From assembly GCA_036490515.1 (NCBI GenBank), contig DASXDU010000001.1, positions 124,001 to 188,000 of the forward strand: a stretch of DNA of 64,000 bases, in the 5' to 3' direction. Numbering within the stretch: position 1 is the first letter of the stretch; each line of letters begins with the position of its first letter. The DNA comes from Palsa-1150 sp036490515 (GTDB taxonomy: Bacteria > Myxococcota_A > Polyangia > Polyangiales > Polyangiaceae). Below are positions 24,039 through 34,061 of the stretch, piece by piece. The position numbers were made by a program, and so were the translations under genes. The notes below the pieces were generated by a model. That model had not been told where the DNA came from. It was given only the letters and a program-made list of their open reading frames with translations, and did not search any database.

Positions 24039-24878
24039 ATGAGCGAACCCACGGTCCTCTACGAGCGGAGCGAGGCGACGGCGATCGTCACGATGAACCG
24101 CCCCGACGTACGAAACGCGCAGACGGCGAAGATGACCTTCGCGCTCGACGAGGCGTTCGGCCGCGCGATGCAGGACGACGCCGTGAAGGTCGTCGTCCTC
24201 GCCGGCGCGGGTCCCCACTTCTCGGCGGGGCACGACATCGGCACCCCCGATCGGGACATCCAGCGGTCGTTCGGCCGGGCGGCGACGACGTGGTGGGAGC
24301 ACGAGGGCCGCCCCGGCGCCGAGGGCGTCTTCGTACGCGAGTCGGAGCTCTACCTCGGCATGTGCCGGCGCTGGCGCGAGCTCCCCAAGCCGACGGTCGC
24401 GATGGTGCAGGGAGCGTGCGTCGCCGGGGGGCTCATGCTCGCCTGGACGTGCGACCTCGTCGTCGCCTCCGACGACGCGTTCTTCGCGGACCCCGTGGTC
24501 CGCATGGGGATCCCCGGCGTCGAGTACTTCGCGCACCCGTTCGCCGTCCCCGCGCGCGTCGCCAAGGAGATGCTCTTCCTCGGCGAGCGCATCTCCGCCG
24601 AGCGCGCCCACGCCGTCGGCATGGTGAACCGCGTCGTCCCGCGCGATCGCCTCCGCGACGAGACGCTCGCCGTCGCGCGCCGCATCGCCGAGATGCCTCG
24701 CTTCGGCCTCGCGCTCGCGAAGAAGGCCGTCAACCACGCCGAGGATCGCATGGGGCTCCGCGACGCCGTCGACGCCGCCTTCGGCCTCCACCAGCTCGCG
24801 CACGCCCACAACGCGCTCACCTCGCCGGACCACCTCGCGGGCGAGGACGCGAAGACGATGGCCGCGAAGCTCCGGTGA
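24039..24878 (+). CDS. enoyl-CoA hydratase/isomerase
   Basis: A 279-residue crotonase-fold protein with VTMNRPDVRNAQ, the oxyanion-hole segment GPHFSAGHDIGTPD, and the second segment VQGACVAGGLMLAWTCDLVVAS. It carries an unusual ~25-residue insertion after the first segment (RSFGRAATTWWEHEGRPGAEG) that leads into ELYLGMCRRWRELPKPT. I have seen this extended form in actinobacterial catabolic operons. It lies 15 bp after ipdC, before the two acyl-CoA dehydrogenases, and probably hydrates their product. The exact steroid intermediate is unknown. Confidence 0.85.
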   Translation: MSEPTVLYERSEATAIVTMNRPDVRNAQTAKMTFALDEAFGRAMQDDAVKVVVLAGAGPHFSAGHDIGTPDRDIQRSFGRAATTWWEHEGRPGAEGVFVRESELYLGMCRRWRELPKPTVAMVQGACVAGGLMLAWTCDLVVASDDAFFADPVVRMGIPGVEYFAHPFAVPARVAKEMLFLGERISAERAHAVGMVNRVVPRDRLRDETLAVARRIAEMPRFGLALAKKAVNHAEDRMGLRDAVDAAFGLHQLAHAHNALTSPDHLAGEDAKTMAAKLR

Positions 24879-24885
24879 GTCGCTC

Positions 24886-26019
24886 GTGGACCTGACGTAC
24901 ACGCCCGCCGAGGACGCCTTCCGCCGCGAGGCGCGCGCGTGGCTCGAGGCGAACGTCCCGCGCGAGCCGCTGCCCTCGGGCGACACGGCCGACGGCTTCG
25001 CGCTGCATCGCGTGTGGGAGCGCCGCCTCTTCGACGCGCGGTGGGCGGTCGTCTCGTGGCCGCGGGAGTACGGGGGTCGCGAGGCGAGCCTCGTCGAGTG
25101 GCTCCTCTTCGAGGAGGAGTACTACGCCGCCGGCGCGCCGCAGCGCGTCGCCCAGAACGGCATCTTTCTCCTGGCGCCCACGCTCTTCCACTTCGGGACG
25201 AAGGAGCAGCAGGACCGCATCCTGCCGCGGATGGCAGCGGGCGAGGAGCTCTGGGCGCAGGGCTGGTCGGAGCCGAACGCGGGCAGCGATCTCGCGGGCA
25301 TCCAGGGCCGCGCAACCCGGGACGACGCAGGCGGCGGCTGGCGCCTCTCGGGTCAGAAGGCATGGTGCACGCGCGGCGCGTTCTGCGACTCGCTCTTCGG
25401 CCTCTTCCGCAGCGATCCCGCGGCCGAGCGCCACCGAGGCCTCACGTACTTCCTCGTCCCGCTCCGCACGGAGGGCGTCACCGTCCGCCCCGTCGGACGT
25501 CTCGACGGCGATGCGGGCTTCGCGGACGTCTTCCTCGACGACGTCTTCGTCCCCGATCGCGACGTGCTCGGCGCCGTGCACGACGGATGGAGCGTGGCGA
25601 TGACCACGGCGAGCTCCGAGCGAGGCCTCACGCTACGGAGCCCCGGCCGCTTCCTCGCCGCGGTCCGCCGCCTCGTCGAGCTCGCGCGCGCGCGCGACGC
25701 GGACCCCGTCCTTCGCGACGCCGTCGTCCGCGCGTGGATGGACGCCGAGGCCCACCGCCTCTACACGCTCCAGACGGTCGCCCGGCTCGAGGGCGGCAAG
25801 GCGCTGGGCGCCGAGGCGAGCGTGAACAAGGTCTTCTGGTCCGAGATGGACGTGCGCCTCCACGAGACGGCGATGTGCCTTCTCGGGCCGGACGCGGAGC
25901 TCGCCGCCGGGCCGTGGACCAAGGGCTTCCAGTTCGCGCTCGCGGGCCCGATCTACGCCGGCACGAACGAGATCCAGCGCAACGTCATCGCCGAGCGCCT
26001 CCTCGGCCTGCCCAGGTGA
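24886..26019 (+). CDS. acyl-CoA dehydrogenase, FadE31-like
   Basis: The GTG at 24886 gives 377 residues with a full acyl-CoA dehydrogenase layout: FEEEYYAAGAPQRV, WAQGWSEPNAGSDLAGIQG, KAWCTRGAFCDSLFGLFR, TTASSERGLTLRSPGRF, and YAGTNEIQRNVIAERLLGLPR. The SERG motif gives the likely catalytic Glu. In M. tuberculosis the KstR2 regulon holds fadE31-fadE32-fadE33 for late C/D-ring steps, and this longer subunit next to a shorter one matches that design. It probably forms a heterotetramer with the next gene, 6 bp away. Confidence 0.85.
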   Translation: MDLTYTPAEDAFRREARAWLEANVPREPLPSGDTADGFALHRVWERRLFDARWAVVSWPREYGGREASLVEWLLFEEEYYAAGAPQRVAQNGIFLLAPTLFHFGTKEQQDRILPRMAAGEELWAQGWSEPNAGSDLAGIQGRATRDDAGGGWRLSGQKAWCTRGAFCDSLFGLFRSDPAAERHRGLTYFLVPLRTEGVTVRPVGRLDGDAGFADVFLDDVFVPDRDVLGAVHDGWSVAMTTASSERGLTLRSPGRFLAAVRRLVELARARDADPVLRDAVVRAWMDAEAHRLYTLQTVARLEGGKALGAEASVNKVFWSEMDVRLHETAMCLLGPDAELAAGPWTKGFQFALAGPIYAGTNEIQRNVIAERLLGLPR

Positions 26020-26025
26020 CCCGCC

Positions 26026-27030
26026 GTGCGCTTCGCGTTCGCCCCCGAGACCCTCCAGCTCCGCGATGCGGTGCGGCTCGTCCTCGCGCGCGAGTGCACG
26101 GCGGCGCGCGTCCGCGCGGCGTGGGCGAGCGACGACGCGCGCGTGCCGGGACTCTGGACGCACCTCGGGACCCTCGGCGTTCCGGGCATGCTCGCGCCCG
26201 TGGATGACGGCGGCCTCGGGCTCACCGAGGTGGAGCTCGTCCTCGTCCTCGAAGACAGCGGGCGCTACGCCGTCCCGGAGCCGGTCGTCGACGTCGTCGC
26301 GGTGGGCGTCCCGCTCCTGCGGGACGCGAGGTCTCCCGCCCTTCGCGCGGTGGCGAGCGGCGAGCGAATCGCGGCCGTGCAGCTTCCCGGGGCGCCCTTC
26401 GTCGTCGGGGCGGGCGCCGCGCACGTCCTCGTGCTCCAGCACGACGGCGAGGTTCACGTCGTCGATCGATCGGAGGTCACGCTCGAGGCGCATCCTTCCG
26501 TCGATGGCTCACGCCGCCTGCACCGCGTCCGCTGGTCTCCGTCGAAGGCGACACGCCTGCTCGACGGCGACGAGGCGACCCCGCTCCTCGCCGACGCCGT
26601 GGACCGCGCCGCCGTCGGCTTCGCCGCGCAGCTCGTCGGCCTCGCGCGCGCCATGATCGACCGCACCGTCGACTACGTGAAGGCGCGCCACCAGTTCGGC
26701 AAGCCCGTGGGGAGCTTCCAGGCCGTGAAGCACCACCTCGCCGACGCGCTCGTCGCGGTCGAGATGGCCGCGCCGTCCGTCTACCGGGCCGCGTGGTCGC
26801 TCGCACACCGTGCGCCGGGCCGCGCCGTCCATGCGTCGATGGCCAAGGCCCTGGCGTCCGACGCGGCCGCGCTCGCCGCGCGCAAGGCGCTCCAATGCCA
26901 CGGCGCGATCGGCTACGCCTACGAGAACGACCTGCACCTGTGGATGAAGCGCGCGTGGGCGCTCGGGGCCGATGCCCCCTGGCACCGCGCGCGCGTCGAA
27001 CGAGCGATCTTCGAGGACGGAGGAACGTGA
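26026..27030 (+). CDS. acyl-CoA dehydrogenase, short FadE32/33-like subunit
   Basis: A GTG start gives 334 residues. The C-terminal domain carries the FAD-contact motifs VKARHQFGKPVGSFQAVKHHLAD and LQCHGAIGYAYENDLHLWMKRAW. The N-terminal half is shorter and less conserved than in the preceding dehydrogenase. This size and pairing are usual for the beta subunits of steroid acyl-CoA dehydrogenases, which complete the partner's active site. Its stop overlaps the fadA6 start (TGATG), so subunits and thiolase are co-translated. Confidence 0.85.
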   Translation: MRFAFAPETLQLRDAVRLVLARECTAARVRAAWASDDARVPGLWTHLGTLGVPGMLAPVDDGGLGLTEVELVLVLEDSGRYAVPEPVVDVVAVGVPLLRDARSPALRAVASGERIAAVQLPGAPFVVGAGAAHVLVLQHDGEVHVVDRSEVTLEAHPSVDGSRRLHRVRWSPSKATRLLDGDEATPLLADAVDRAAVGFAAQLVGLARAMIDRTVDYVKARHQFGKPVGSFQAVKHHLADALVAVEMAAPSVYRAAWSLAHRAPGRAVHASMAKALASDAAALAARKALQCHGAIGYAYENDLHLWMKRAWALGADAPWHRARVERAIFEDGGT

Positions 27031-28181
27031 TGGCAGAGGCATTCATCGTCGAGGCGGTCCGCACGGCAGTCGGCAAGAAGAACGGCGCGCTCTCCAAGAT
27101 CCACCCGGCCGACCTGGGCGCGCACGTCCTTCGCGCGCTCGTGGACCGGTCGGGCGTCGATCCGCACGCGGTCGAGGACGTGGTGTTCGGGTGCCTGGAC
27201 GTCATCGGCCCGCAGGCCGGGGACATCGCGCGTACGAGCTGGCTCTCGGCGGGTCTGCCCGACGAGGTGCCCGGCGTCACCGTCGACCGGCAGTGCGGCT
27301 CGTCGCAGCAGGCGCTCCACTTCGCGGCGCAGGCCGTGATGAGCGGGACGAGCGATCTGGTGGTCGCGGGCGGCGTGCAGAACATGAGCGCGATCCCCAT
27401 CGGGGCCTCGATGAAGGCGGGGCAGCCGTTCGGCTTCGCGCACCCCTACGAGCACGCCCGCGGCTGGACGGAGCGCTACGGCACGCAGGTCGTCTCGCAG
27501 TTCCGGGGCGCCGAGATGATCGCCGAGAAGTGGGACCTCTCGCGCGCCGCCATGGAAGCGTTCGCGCTCGAGAGCCACCGGCGCGCCATCCGCGCGATCG
27601 ACGAGGGGCGCTTCGCGAAGGAGATCGTCCCGTTCGGCGACTTCAAGGTGGACGAGGGCGCGCGCCGCGACACGTCGCTCGAGAAGATGGCGACGCTCCA
27701 GCCGGTCGCGCCGGGCGGCCGCCTCACCGCGGCCCTGTCGAGCCAGATCTCCGACGGCGCAGCCGCGATCCTCGTCGCGTCCGAGAAGGCGGTCCGCGAC
27801 CACGGCCTGAAGCCGCGCGCCCGCGTCGTCCACATGAGCGTGCGCGGCGACGATCCCATCTGGATGCTCACCGCGCCCATCCCTGCGACGCGTCGCGCCC
27901 TCGCGAAGATGGGCAAGAAACTCGACGACATCGACCTCGTCGAGATAAACGAGGCGTTCGCGAGCGTCCCGATGGCCTGGGGCAAGGAGCTCGGCGCCGA
28001 CATGAGCCGCGTCAACGTCAACGGCGGCGCCATCGCCCTCGGCCACCCCCTCGGCGCCACCGGCGCACGCCTGATGATCACGCTGCTGCACGAGCTCGAG
28101 CGCACCGGCAAGCGCCTCGGCCTCCAGACCATGTGCGAGGGCGGCGGCCAGGCCAACGTCACCGTCATCGAGCGCGTTTGA
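27030..28181 (+). CDS. fadA6: FadA6-like thiolase
   Basis: A 383-residue thiolase: catalytic Cys89 in TVDRQCGSSQQA, NEAFASVPMAW, the His loop GGAIALGHPLGATGARL, and the second Cys in LQTMCEGGGQANV. Segments such as AGGVQNMSAIPI and SQFRGAEMIAEKWDLSR closely match FadA6 (Rv3556c), the KstR2-regulon thiolase that releases acetyl-CoA from the final C/D-ring acyl-CoA. It is the last clear pathway gene of the echA20 operon. Confidence 0.92.
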   Translation: MAEAFIVEAVRTAVGKKNGALSKIHPADLGAHVLRALVDRSGVDPHAVEDVVFGCLDVIGPQAGDIARTSWLSAGLPDEVPGVTVDRQCGSSQQALHFAAQAVMSGTSDLVVAGGVQNMSAIPIGASMKAGQPFGFAHPYEHARGWTERYGTQVVSQFRGAEMIAEKWDLSRAAMEAFALESHRRAIRAIDEGRFAKEIVPFGDFKVDEGARRDTSLEKMATLQPVAPGGRLTAALSSQISDGAAAILVASEKAVRDHGLKPRARVVHMSVRGDDPIWMLTAPIPATRRALAKMGKKLDDIDLVEINEAFASVPMAWGKELGADMSRVNVNGGAIALGHPLGATGARLMITLLHELERTGKRLGLQTMCEGGGQANVTVIERV

Positions 28182-28184
28182 GCG

Positions 28185-29438
28185 GTGGACGTGACCTCCT
28201 GGGCTCTGCTCGGCGTGGGCGGCGTCGCGCTCTTGCTGGCGGCGAACGTGCTCTGGCCGGTGCGGCGGTTCGGGGGGCCGTCGGTCGTGAGCTTCTTTGC
28301 GGGATGGCTCGCGGGGGAGCTGGCGCTCTACGCGGCGGGGGCGACGCTCGCTGCTGCGGGCGTCCTGGCTGCGCTCGGGGCGTACGCGACGGACGTCGGG
28401 CGGTCGGGAAGCGCGCTCGCGCTCGTGGCGGTCGCGCTCTTCGTCGCGGGGCACGTTCGCGCTGCGCGGGCGCACCACGCGGTCACGCGAGCGCTCGCCG
28501 ACCTCGAGGACCCGGCGCGCGTCACGCTTCCCCCTCGGCCCGTCGTCTCGCGTCGCCACGTCGCGTTCCACACCCACGGCGACGTCACGCTTCGCCTCGA
28601 CGTCCACTCCTCGCGCGAACACGCCGGGCCCCGACCGGTCCTCCTCTACGTTCACGGCGGGGCGTGGATGATCGGCCACCGCGAGCGCCAGGGGCTCCCG
28701 CTCATGAAGCACATGGCCGCCCGCGGCTGGGTGTGCGTATCGGTCGACTACCGCCTCAGCCCGCGCGCGACCTTCCCCGACCACCTCGTCGACGTGAAGC
28801 GCGCCATCGTCTGGGTGCGCGACCACGCCGGGGAGCTCGACGCCGACCTCTCGTTCCTCGCCATCGCGGGCAACTCGGCCGGCGCGCACCTGGCCTCGCT
28901 CGCGGCGCTCACCGCGAACCGCCCCGCGTACCAGCCCGCCTTCGAGGACCGCGACACGAGCGTCGACGCCTGCGTGGGCTTCTACGGCATCTACGACTTC
29001 ACCGACCGCTTCGGCCACTGGCCGCACCCCGGCATGCGCCACCTCCTCGAGCGGCACGTCATGAAGGCTCGCCTCGCCGACGCGCGCGATGCCTTCGCCG
29101 CCGCGTCGCCCGTCGACCAGGTGCACGCCGGCGCGCCGCCCTTCCTCCTCGTTCACGGCACGCACGACTCGCTCGCACCCGTGGACGAGTCGCGCCGCCT
29201 CTTCGCCGCGCTGAAGGCCACGTCGCGCGCGCCCGCTTTCTACGTCGAGGTGCCCGGGGCGCAGCACGCGTTCGAGGTCTTCCCCTCGACGCGCACGCGC
29301 CACGTCGTGCGCGGCACGGCGCGCTTCCTCCACGGGGCCCTCGAGCGCGCGCGCCTCAGGGACCTGCAGGCAAACCGCGAGGACACACCCGCGCGATCGT
29401 CCTCGCCACCCGCAGCCACGCGATCTGCCCGGGCGTGA
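28185..29438 (+). CDS. membrane-anchored alpha/beta hydrolase (HSL/BD-FAE type)
   Basis: Two or three hydrophobic helices fill the first ~100 residues (VGGVALLLAANVLW, GWLAGELALYAAGATLAAAG, ALALVAVALFVAGHV). They are followed by an esterase domain with the oxyanion motif HGGAWMIGHRERQG, the nucleophile elbow AGNSAGAHLA, the acid region LLVHGTHDSLAP, and the His in GAQHAFE. The layout matches the Mycobacterium LipO/LipC-like membrane esterases. It starts 3 bp after fadA6 and so is probably in the steroid operon; it might hydrolyse steryl esters or lactones. Its last 83 bp overlap the opposite-strand gene, and the C-terminal ~25 residues are low-complexity. Confidence 0.8.
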   Translation: MDVTSWALLGVGGVALLLAANVLWPVRRFGGPSVVSFFAGWLAGELALYAAGATLAAAGVLAALGAYATDVGRSGSALALVAVALFVAGHVRAARAHHAVTRALADLEDPARVTLPPRPVVSRRHVAFHTHGDVTLRLDVHSSREHAGPRPVLLYVHGGAWMIGHRERQGLPLMKHMAARGWVCVSVDYRLSPRATFPDHLVDVKRAIVWVRDHAGELDADLSFLAIAGNSAGAHLASLAALTANRPAYQPAFEDRDTSVDACVGFYGIYDFTDRFGHWPHPGMRHLLERHVMKARLADARDAFAAASPVDQVHAGAPPFLLVHGTHDSLAPVDESRRLFAALKATSRAPAFYVEVPGAQHAFEVFPSTRTRHVVRGTARFLHGALERARLRDLQANREDTPARSSSPPAATRSARA

Positions 29439-30626
29439 TGAACGGCTTGCCGCTCGTCATCAGCGCGACGGAGATCTCGCGCTCCGGGTCGGCCCACCCG
29501 ATGACGTTCGTGAATCCCACGTGCCCGAATGCCGTGGTCGTGTGCGGCCCGTACGGCGAGAAGCGATCGCCCCCGAGCATGAAGCCCATCCCGTAGCGGA
29601 CGGGCATCCCGAGGAACGAGTCGATCTCGAGGTACGTCTGCTCGCGGACGGCTCGCCGGACCGTGCGCCGGTCGAAGACGCGCACGCCGTCGAGCTCCCC
29701 CTCGCTCCGCAGGAGCTCGAAGAAGCGAGACGCCTCGTTGGCGGTGCCGATGACGTTCCCCGACGCGACGATCGCCGTGAGGAAGCGCGGGTCGTTCGAC
29801 ATCGCCGTCGCGTCGCGCACGTTCAGGCCGAGCGACCGCTCGAGCGCCCACGACTGGGGGGGGAACGCCGGCAGGCCGGTGAACGCGTTCACCGCGACCT
29901 CGGGGATGCGCTCGGGAGGGACGCCGTAGTCGAACGTCTCGAACCCGAGCGGCGCGAGCACGTCCTCGCGCAGGACGCGCCGGATGTCCTTGCCGGTGAC
30001 GCGCGCGACGACCTCGCCGAGGATGAAGCCGCCCGTGAGCGCGTGGTAGGCGAGGCGCCGCCCCGGCACGCTGAGCGGCTTCGCGTCGCAGAGCGCCGCG
30101 AGCAGGCGCTCGCGATCGGTGAGGAGCGCGAGGTCGACCTTCGTGTCGGGGATGGACGGCACGCCGGCGCGGTGCGTGAGCACCTGCCGCAGCGTCACGC
30201 CTTCCTTGCCGTGCTTGCCGAACTCGGGGAAGTACTCGACCACCGCGTCGTCGAGGTGGAGGAGGCGCTTCTCGTCGAGGAGGTGCACGACCATCGCCGT
30301 CACGGCCTTGGACGCCGAGAAGAAGTTGAAGAGCGTCGACGGCGTCGCCTGCACGGGCGCCCCGGCCCGCGGATCGCGCGCGTCCCCGGGGGCGTTGCCG
30401 CGGACGTGCCCGATCGCGCGGTCGAGCACGACCCGCCCCTTGCGCCGGACGCACAGCGCGATGGCAGGGTGGAGGCGCGTCTCGTAGAGGCGCACGACAG
30501 AGCCCCACATCGCCTCGACGTGCGCCGGCTCGAGGCCCACGGCGCGCGGATCGATCTCGGCGTCGCCGCGACGCGTGACCTCCGCGGGAGGGAACGCGCG
30601 GACGTGGATGGGCGCGGGCAGGAGCT

Positions 30627-30630
<4 letters not shown>
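29356..30630 (-). CDS. serine hydrolase of the beta-lactamase/EstB family
   Basis: The GTG at 30630 overlaps the fadD3 stop (GTGA), giving 424 residues. The active-site motif SxxK is SASK (LFNFFSASKAVTAM), the Tyr motif is YHA in RRLAYHALTGGFILGE, and a late FGHVGFTN segment fits the HxG motif. Such proteins are usually esterases (compare LipE/LipL of M. tuberculosis). Coupling to fadD3 under the copy-4 operator suggests a steroid ester, lactone or CoA-ester substrate. Its 3' end overlaps the convergent alpha/beta hydrolase by 83 bp. Confidence 0.85.
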
Positions 30631-32288
<1,658 letters not shown>

Positions 32289-32329
32289 GGCGTCCGGCTG
32301 GGAGGATAGGCGGAGCGGGGCCGCCGTGG

Positions 32330-32343
32330 TAGAACACGTTCTA
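32330..32343. promoter_or_regulatory. KstR-type operator, copy 4 (divergent)
   Basis: TAGAACACGTTCTA is identical to copy 2. It lies 41 bp from the fadD3 start on the minus strand and only 5 bp before the ATG of the F420 oxidoreductase gene on the plus strand. Confidence 0.85.
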
Positions 32344-32348
32344 CTCGC

Positions 32349-32993
32349 ATGCGGATCACGCTCCTCGGCGGCACCGGGAAGGAAGGGCGGGGGCTCGCGC
32401 TCCGGTGGGCGAAGGCGGGGCACGACGTCGTCGTCGGGTCGCGCGACGCGGCCCGTGCGAGGGACTGCGCGGCGACCCTGAGCGGGCGCGGCTTCGGCCC
32501 CGTCGAGGGCGCGGGCAACGCAGAAGCCGTCGACGGCGCGGACGTCGTCGTCGTGGCGGTCCCCTACGAGGCGCACGACGCGCTCCTCCGTGACCTGCGC
32601 CCGGTGCTCGCCGGCCGCGTCGTCGTCGACGTCACCGTGCCCCTTCGCCCGCCGCGCGTCCGCGAGGTGCACCTTCCGCCGGGCCACGCGGCCGCCCTCG
32701 AGGCGCAGGCGATCCTCGGTCCCTCGGCGCGCGTCGTCGCCACGCTCCACCACGTCAGCTCCTCGCACCTGGGCGATCCCGCGCTCGCCATCGCGTGCGA
32801 CGTGCTGGTCTGCGCGGACGACGACGCGGCGCGCGCGCTCGTCATCGGCCTCGTCGCGGACCTCGGCGTTCGCGGCCTCGACGCGGGCCCGCTCCGCAAC
32901 GCCGTCGCCCTCGAGGCGATGACGCCCGTGCTCCTGCACCTCTACGAGCGCTACGGCCGGAAGACCGGCATCCGCTTCGACGGCGTCGCCTGA
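32349..32993 (+). CDS. fno: NADPH:F420 oxidoreductase (Fno/NpdG family)
   Basis: A 214-residue Rossmann protein: ITLLGGTGKEGRGLALRWAKAGHDVVVGSRD is the Fno N-terminus (residues 3-33), with VAVPYEAH in the middle and RVVATLHHVSSSHL, ACDVLVCADDDAA, and GLDAGPLRNAVALEAMTPVLL at the end. These match the F420-dependent NADP reductase family, which transfers hydride between NADPH and F420. An operator 5 bp upstream ties it to steroid induction. An F420-type luciferase-like enzyme lies downstream at 35136-36176. A remote F420-independent reductase of the same fold cannot be excluded without structure-based checks. Confidence 0.85.
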   Translation: MRITLLGGTGKEGRGLALRWAKAGHDVVVGSRDAARARDCAATLSGRGFGPVEGAGNAEAVDGADVVVVAVPYEAHDALLRDLRPVLAGRVVVDVTVPLRPPRVREVHLPPGHAAALEAQAILGPSARVVATLHHVSSSHLGDPALAIACDVLVCADDDAARALVIGLVADLGVRGLDAGPLRNAVALEAMTPVLLHLYERYGRKTGIRFDGVA

Positions 32994-33050
32994 TCTCGCG
33001 TTCTCCGCGGCGTCCTGCTCCGGCAGCCGCCTCCACGCTCGCTCGCCGCT

Positions 33051-33551
33051 TCACCCCTCGCCGCGCGCCGCCCGCTCGAGCTCGTAGACGCAGGCGGCCA
33101 TCACGATCCACACGGTCGTGTGCACGAGGCCGAGCGGCCCGCGCAGCGCGAAGGCCGCGAACGCGGCGACGGACTCCGGCTCCACCGGCGGCGGGTCGAC
33201 GACGAGCATCGCGAGCGCGCTCGCCGTCGTCACGAAGAGGATGGTCCCCCACGCGACGAAGCCCGCCCAGACGCTCGCGAAGGCCGGGTTCTCGTGCGAC
33301 GTCGACTTCGCCGGGTCCGCGAAGTCGAGCACGCCTCGCGTCGCGCGGTGGAGGGCCGCGGCGCCACCGATCGGCGCGACCCAGAGGAGCAGCACGCCCA
33401 GCCACGCGAGCCGCGGCGCGTGCGGGAGCAAGGAGAGGACGAGCGGCACGAGCAGCGCCATCGCGATGGCGACTCCCTTCGCGTAGACGGCGAGCGCCAC
33501 CGCGCTCGCCCACGACGCCGGATGAGGAACCCACGACGGCCGCGCCACCAC
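33051..33551 (-). CDS. small four-helix membrane protein
   Basis: The GTG at 33551 gives 166 residues with about four transmembrane segments (SAVALAVYAKGVAIAMALLV, LAWLGVLLLWVAPIGGAAAL, AGFVAWGTILFVTTASALAM, GLVHTTVWIVMAACVY). No family was recognised. The frame stays open for another ~135 codons upstream, but that stretch is the 21-bp periodic array and reads as Phe-Ala/Ile-Ala heptads, so I stop the gene at the array edge. It is divergent from the HTH gene, with the array between them. Confidence 0.6.
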   Translation of the reverse strand: MVARPSWVPHPASWASAVALAVYAKGVAIAMALLVPLVLSLLPHAPRLAWLGVLLLWVAPIGGAAALHRATRGVLDFADPAKSTSHENPAFASVWAGFVAWGTILFVTTASALAMLVVDPPPVEPESVAAFAAFALRGPLGLVHTTVWIVMAACVYELERAARGEG

Positions 33552-34061
33552 GGCAATGTAGCAAGCGCGCCCGGCGAACCCCGCGGGGTGCGACGCGAAG
33601 GACGCGGGCGCGACGGCAACGGACGAGGCGACATCGGCGAAGGCAGAGGCTCCGGCGGCAAAGGAGGAGACTCCTTCGGCGATGAGTGAGGCTCGTGTGG
33701 CGATGAATGCGACGACATCGGCGGAGAGCGCGCTTCGAGCATCGCCGGTCGAGTCGCGGCTGGCGATGAACGGCGCGCGATCGTGCGTCGCGGCGCAGCG
33801 AACGGCGAATGACCAGCAACCGTCGGCGATGTCGGCGTGTCGATGTTCGCCAGTCGCGCGGCAGTCGGCAGAGAGTGGCGCGCGAACATCGCCGTCCTCG
33901 CATCGGCAGCTCATGTCGCACGCTCGCTCTTCGCCGATGGCGTCTCGTCCGGCCACCCTCGCGACGCGTGGGTCAGCGTTCTACGAGCGAAGTTCGCCGC
34001 TGTGGCCTCTAGATTCGCCATACGTGCGCGACTTGGCGAAGAATGCGTGGCAGACTGCGCC
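33552..34061. repeat. 21-bp phased array of GGCGAA/T on either strand
   Basis: On a fixed 21-bp grid starting at 33552, 25 consecutive windows run to 34056 with no slip. GGCGAA or GGCGAT is exact at 33573, 33636, 33678, 33699, 33762, 33804, 33825 and 34035. Its reverse complement, TTCGCC or ATCGCC, stands at 33741, 33846, 33888, 33930, 33993 and 34014. GGCAA is at 33552, 33615 and 33657. Near matches stand at 33594, 33720, 33867, 33951 and 34056; only 33783, 33909 and 33972 show none. The 15 bp between motifs are GC-rich but not clearly conserved. The array fills the divergent gap and ends at the HTH start codon. Confidence 0.85.

Noticed and set aside
33554..33956. Minus-strand frame reading x-(Phe/Ile)-Ala heptads through the 21-bp array
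   Set aside because: Open because the array period is a multiple of three. Motif orientation flips inside it turn Phe-Ala into Gly-Glu/Asp, which argues against a real heptad-repeat protein. Kept as a non-coding array.
33552..34061. CRISPR array interpretation of the periodic region
   Set aside because: The period is 21 bp, the repeated part is only 6 bp and flips strand, and no cas genes are present.
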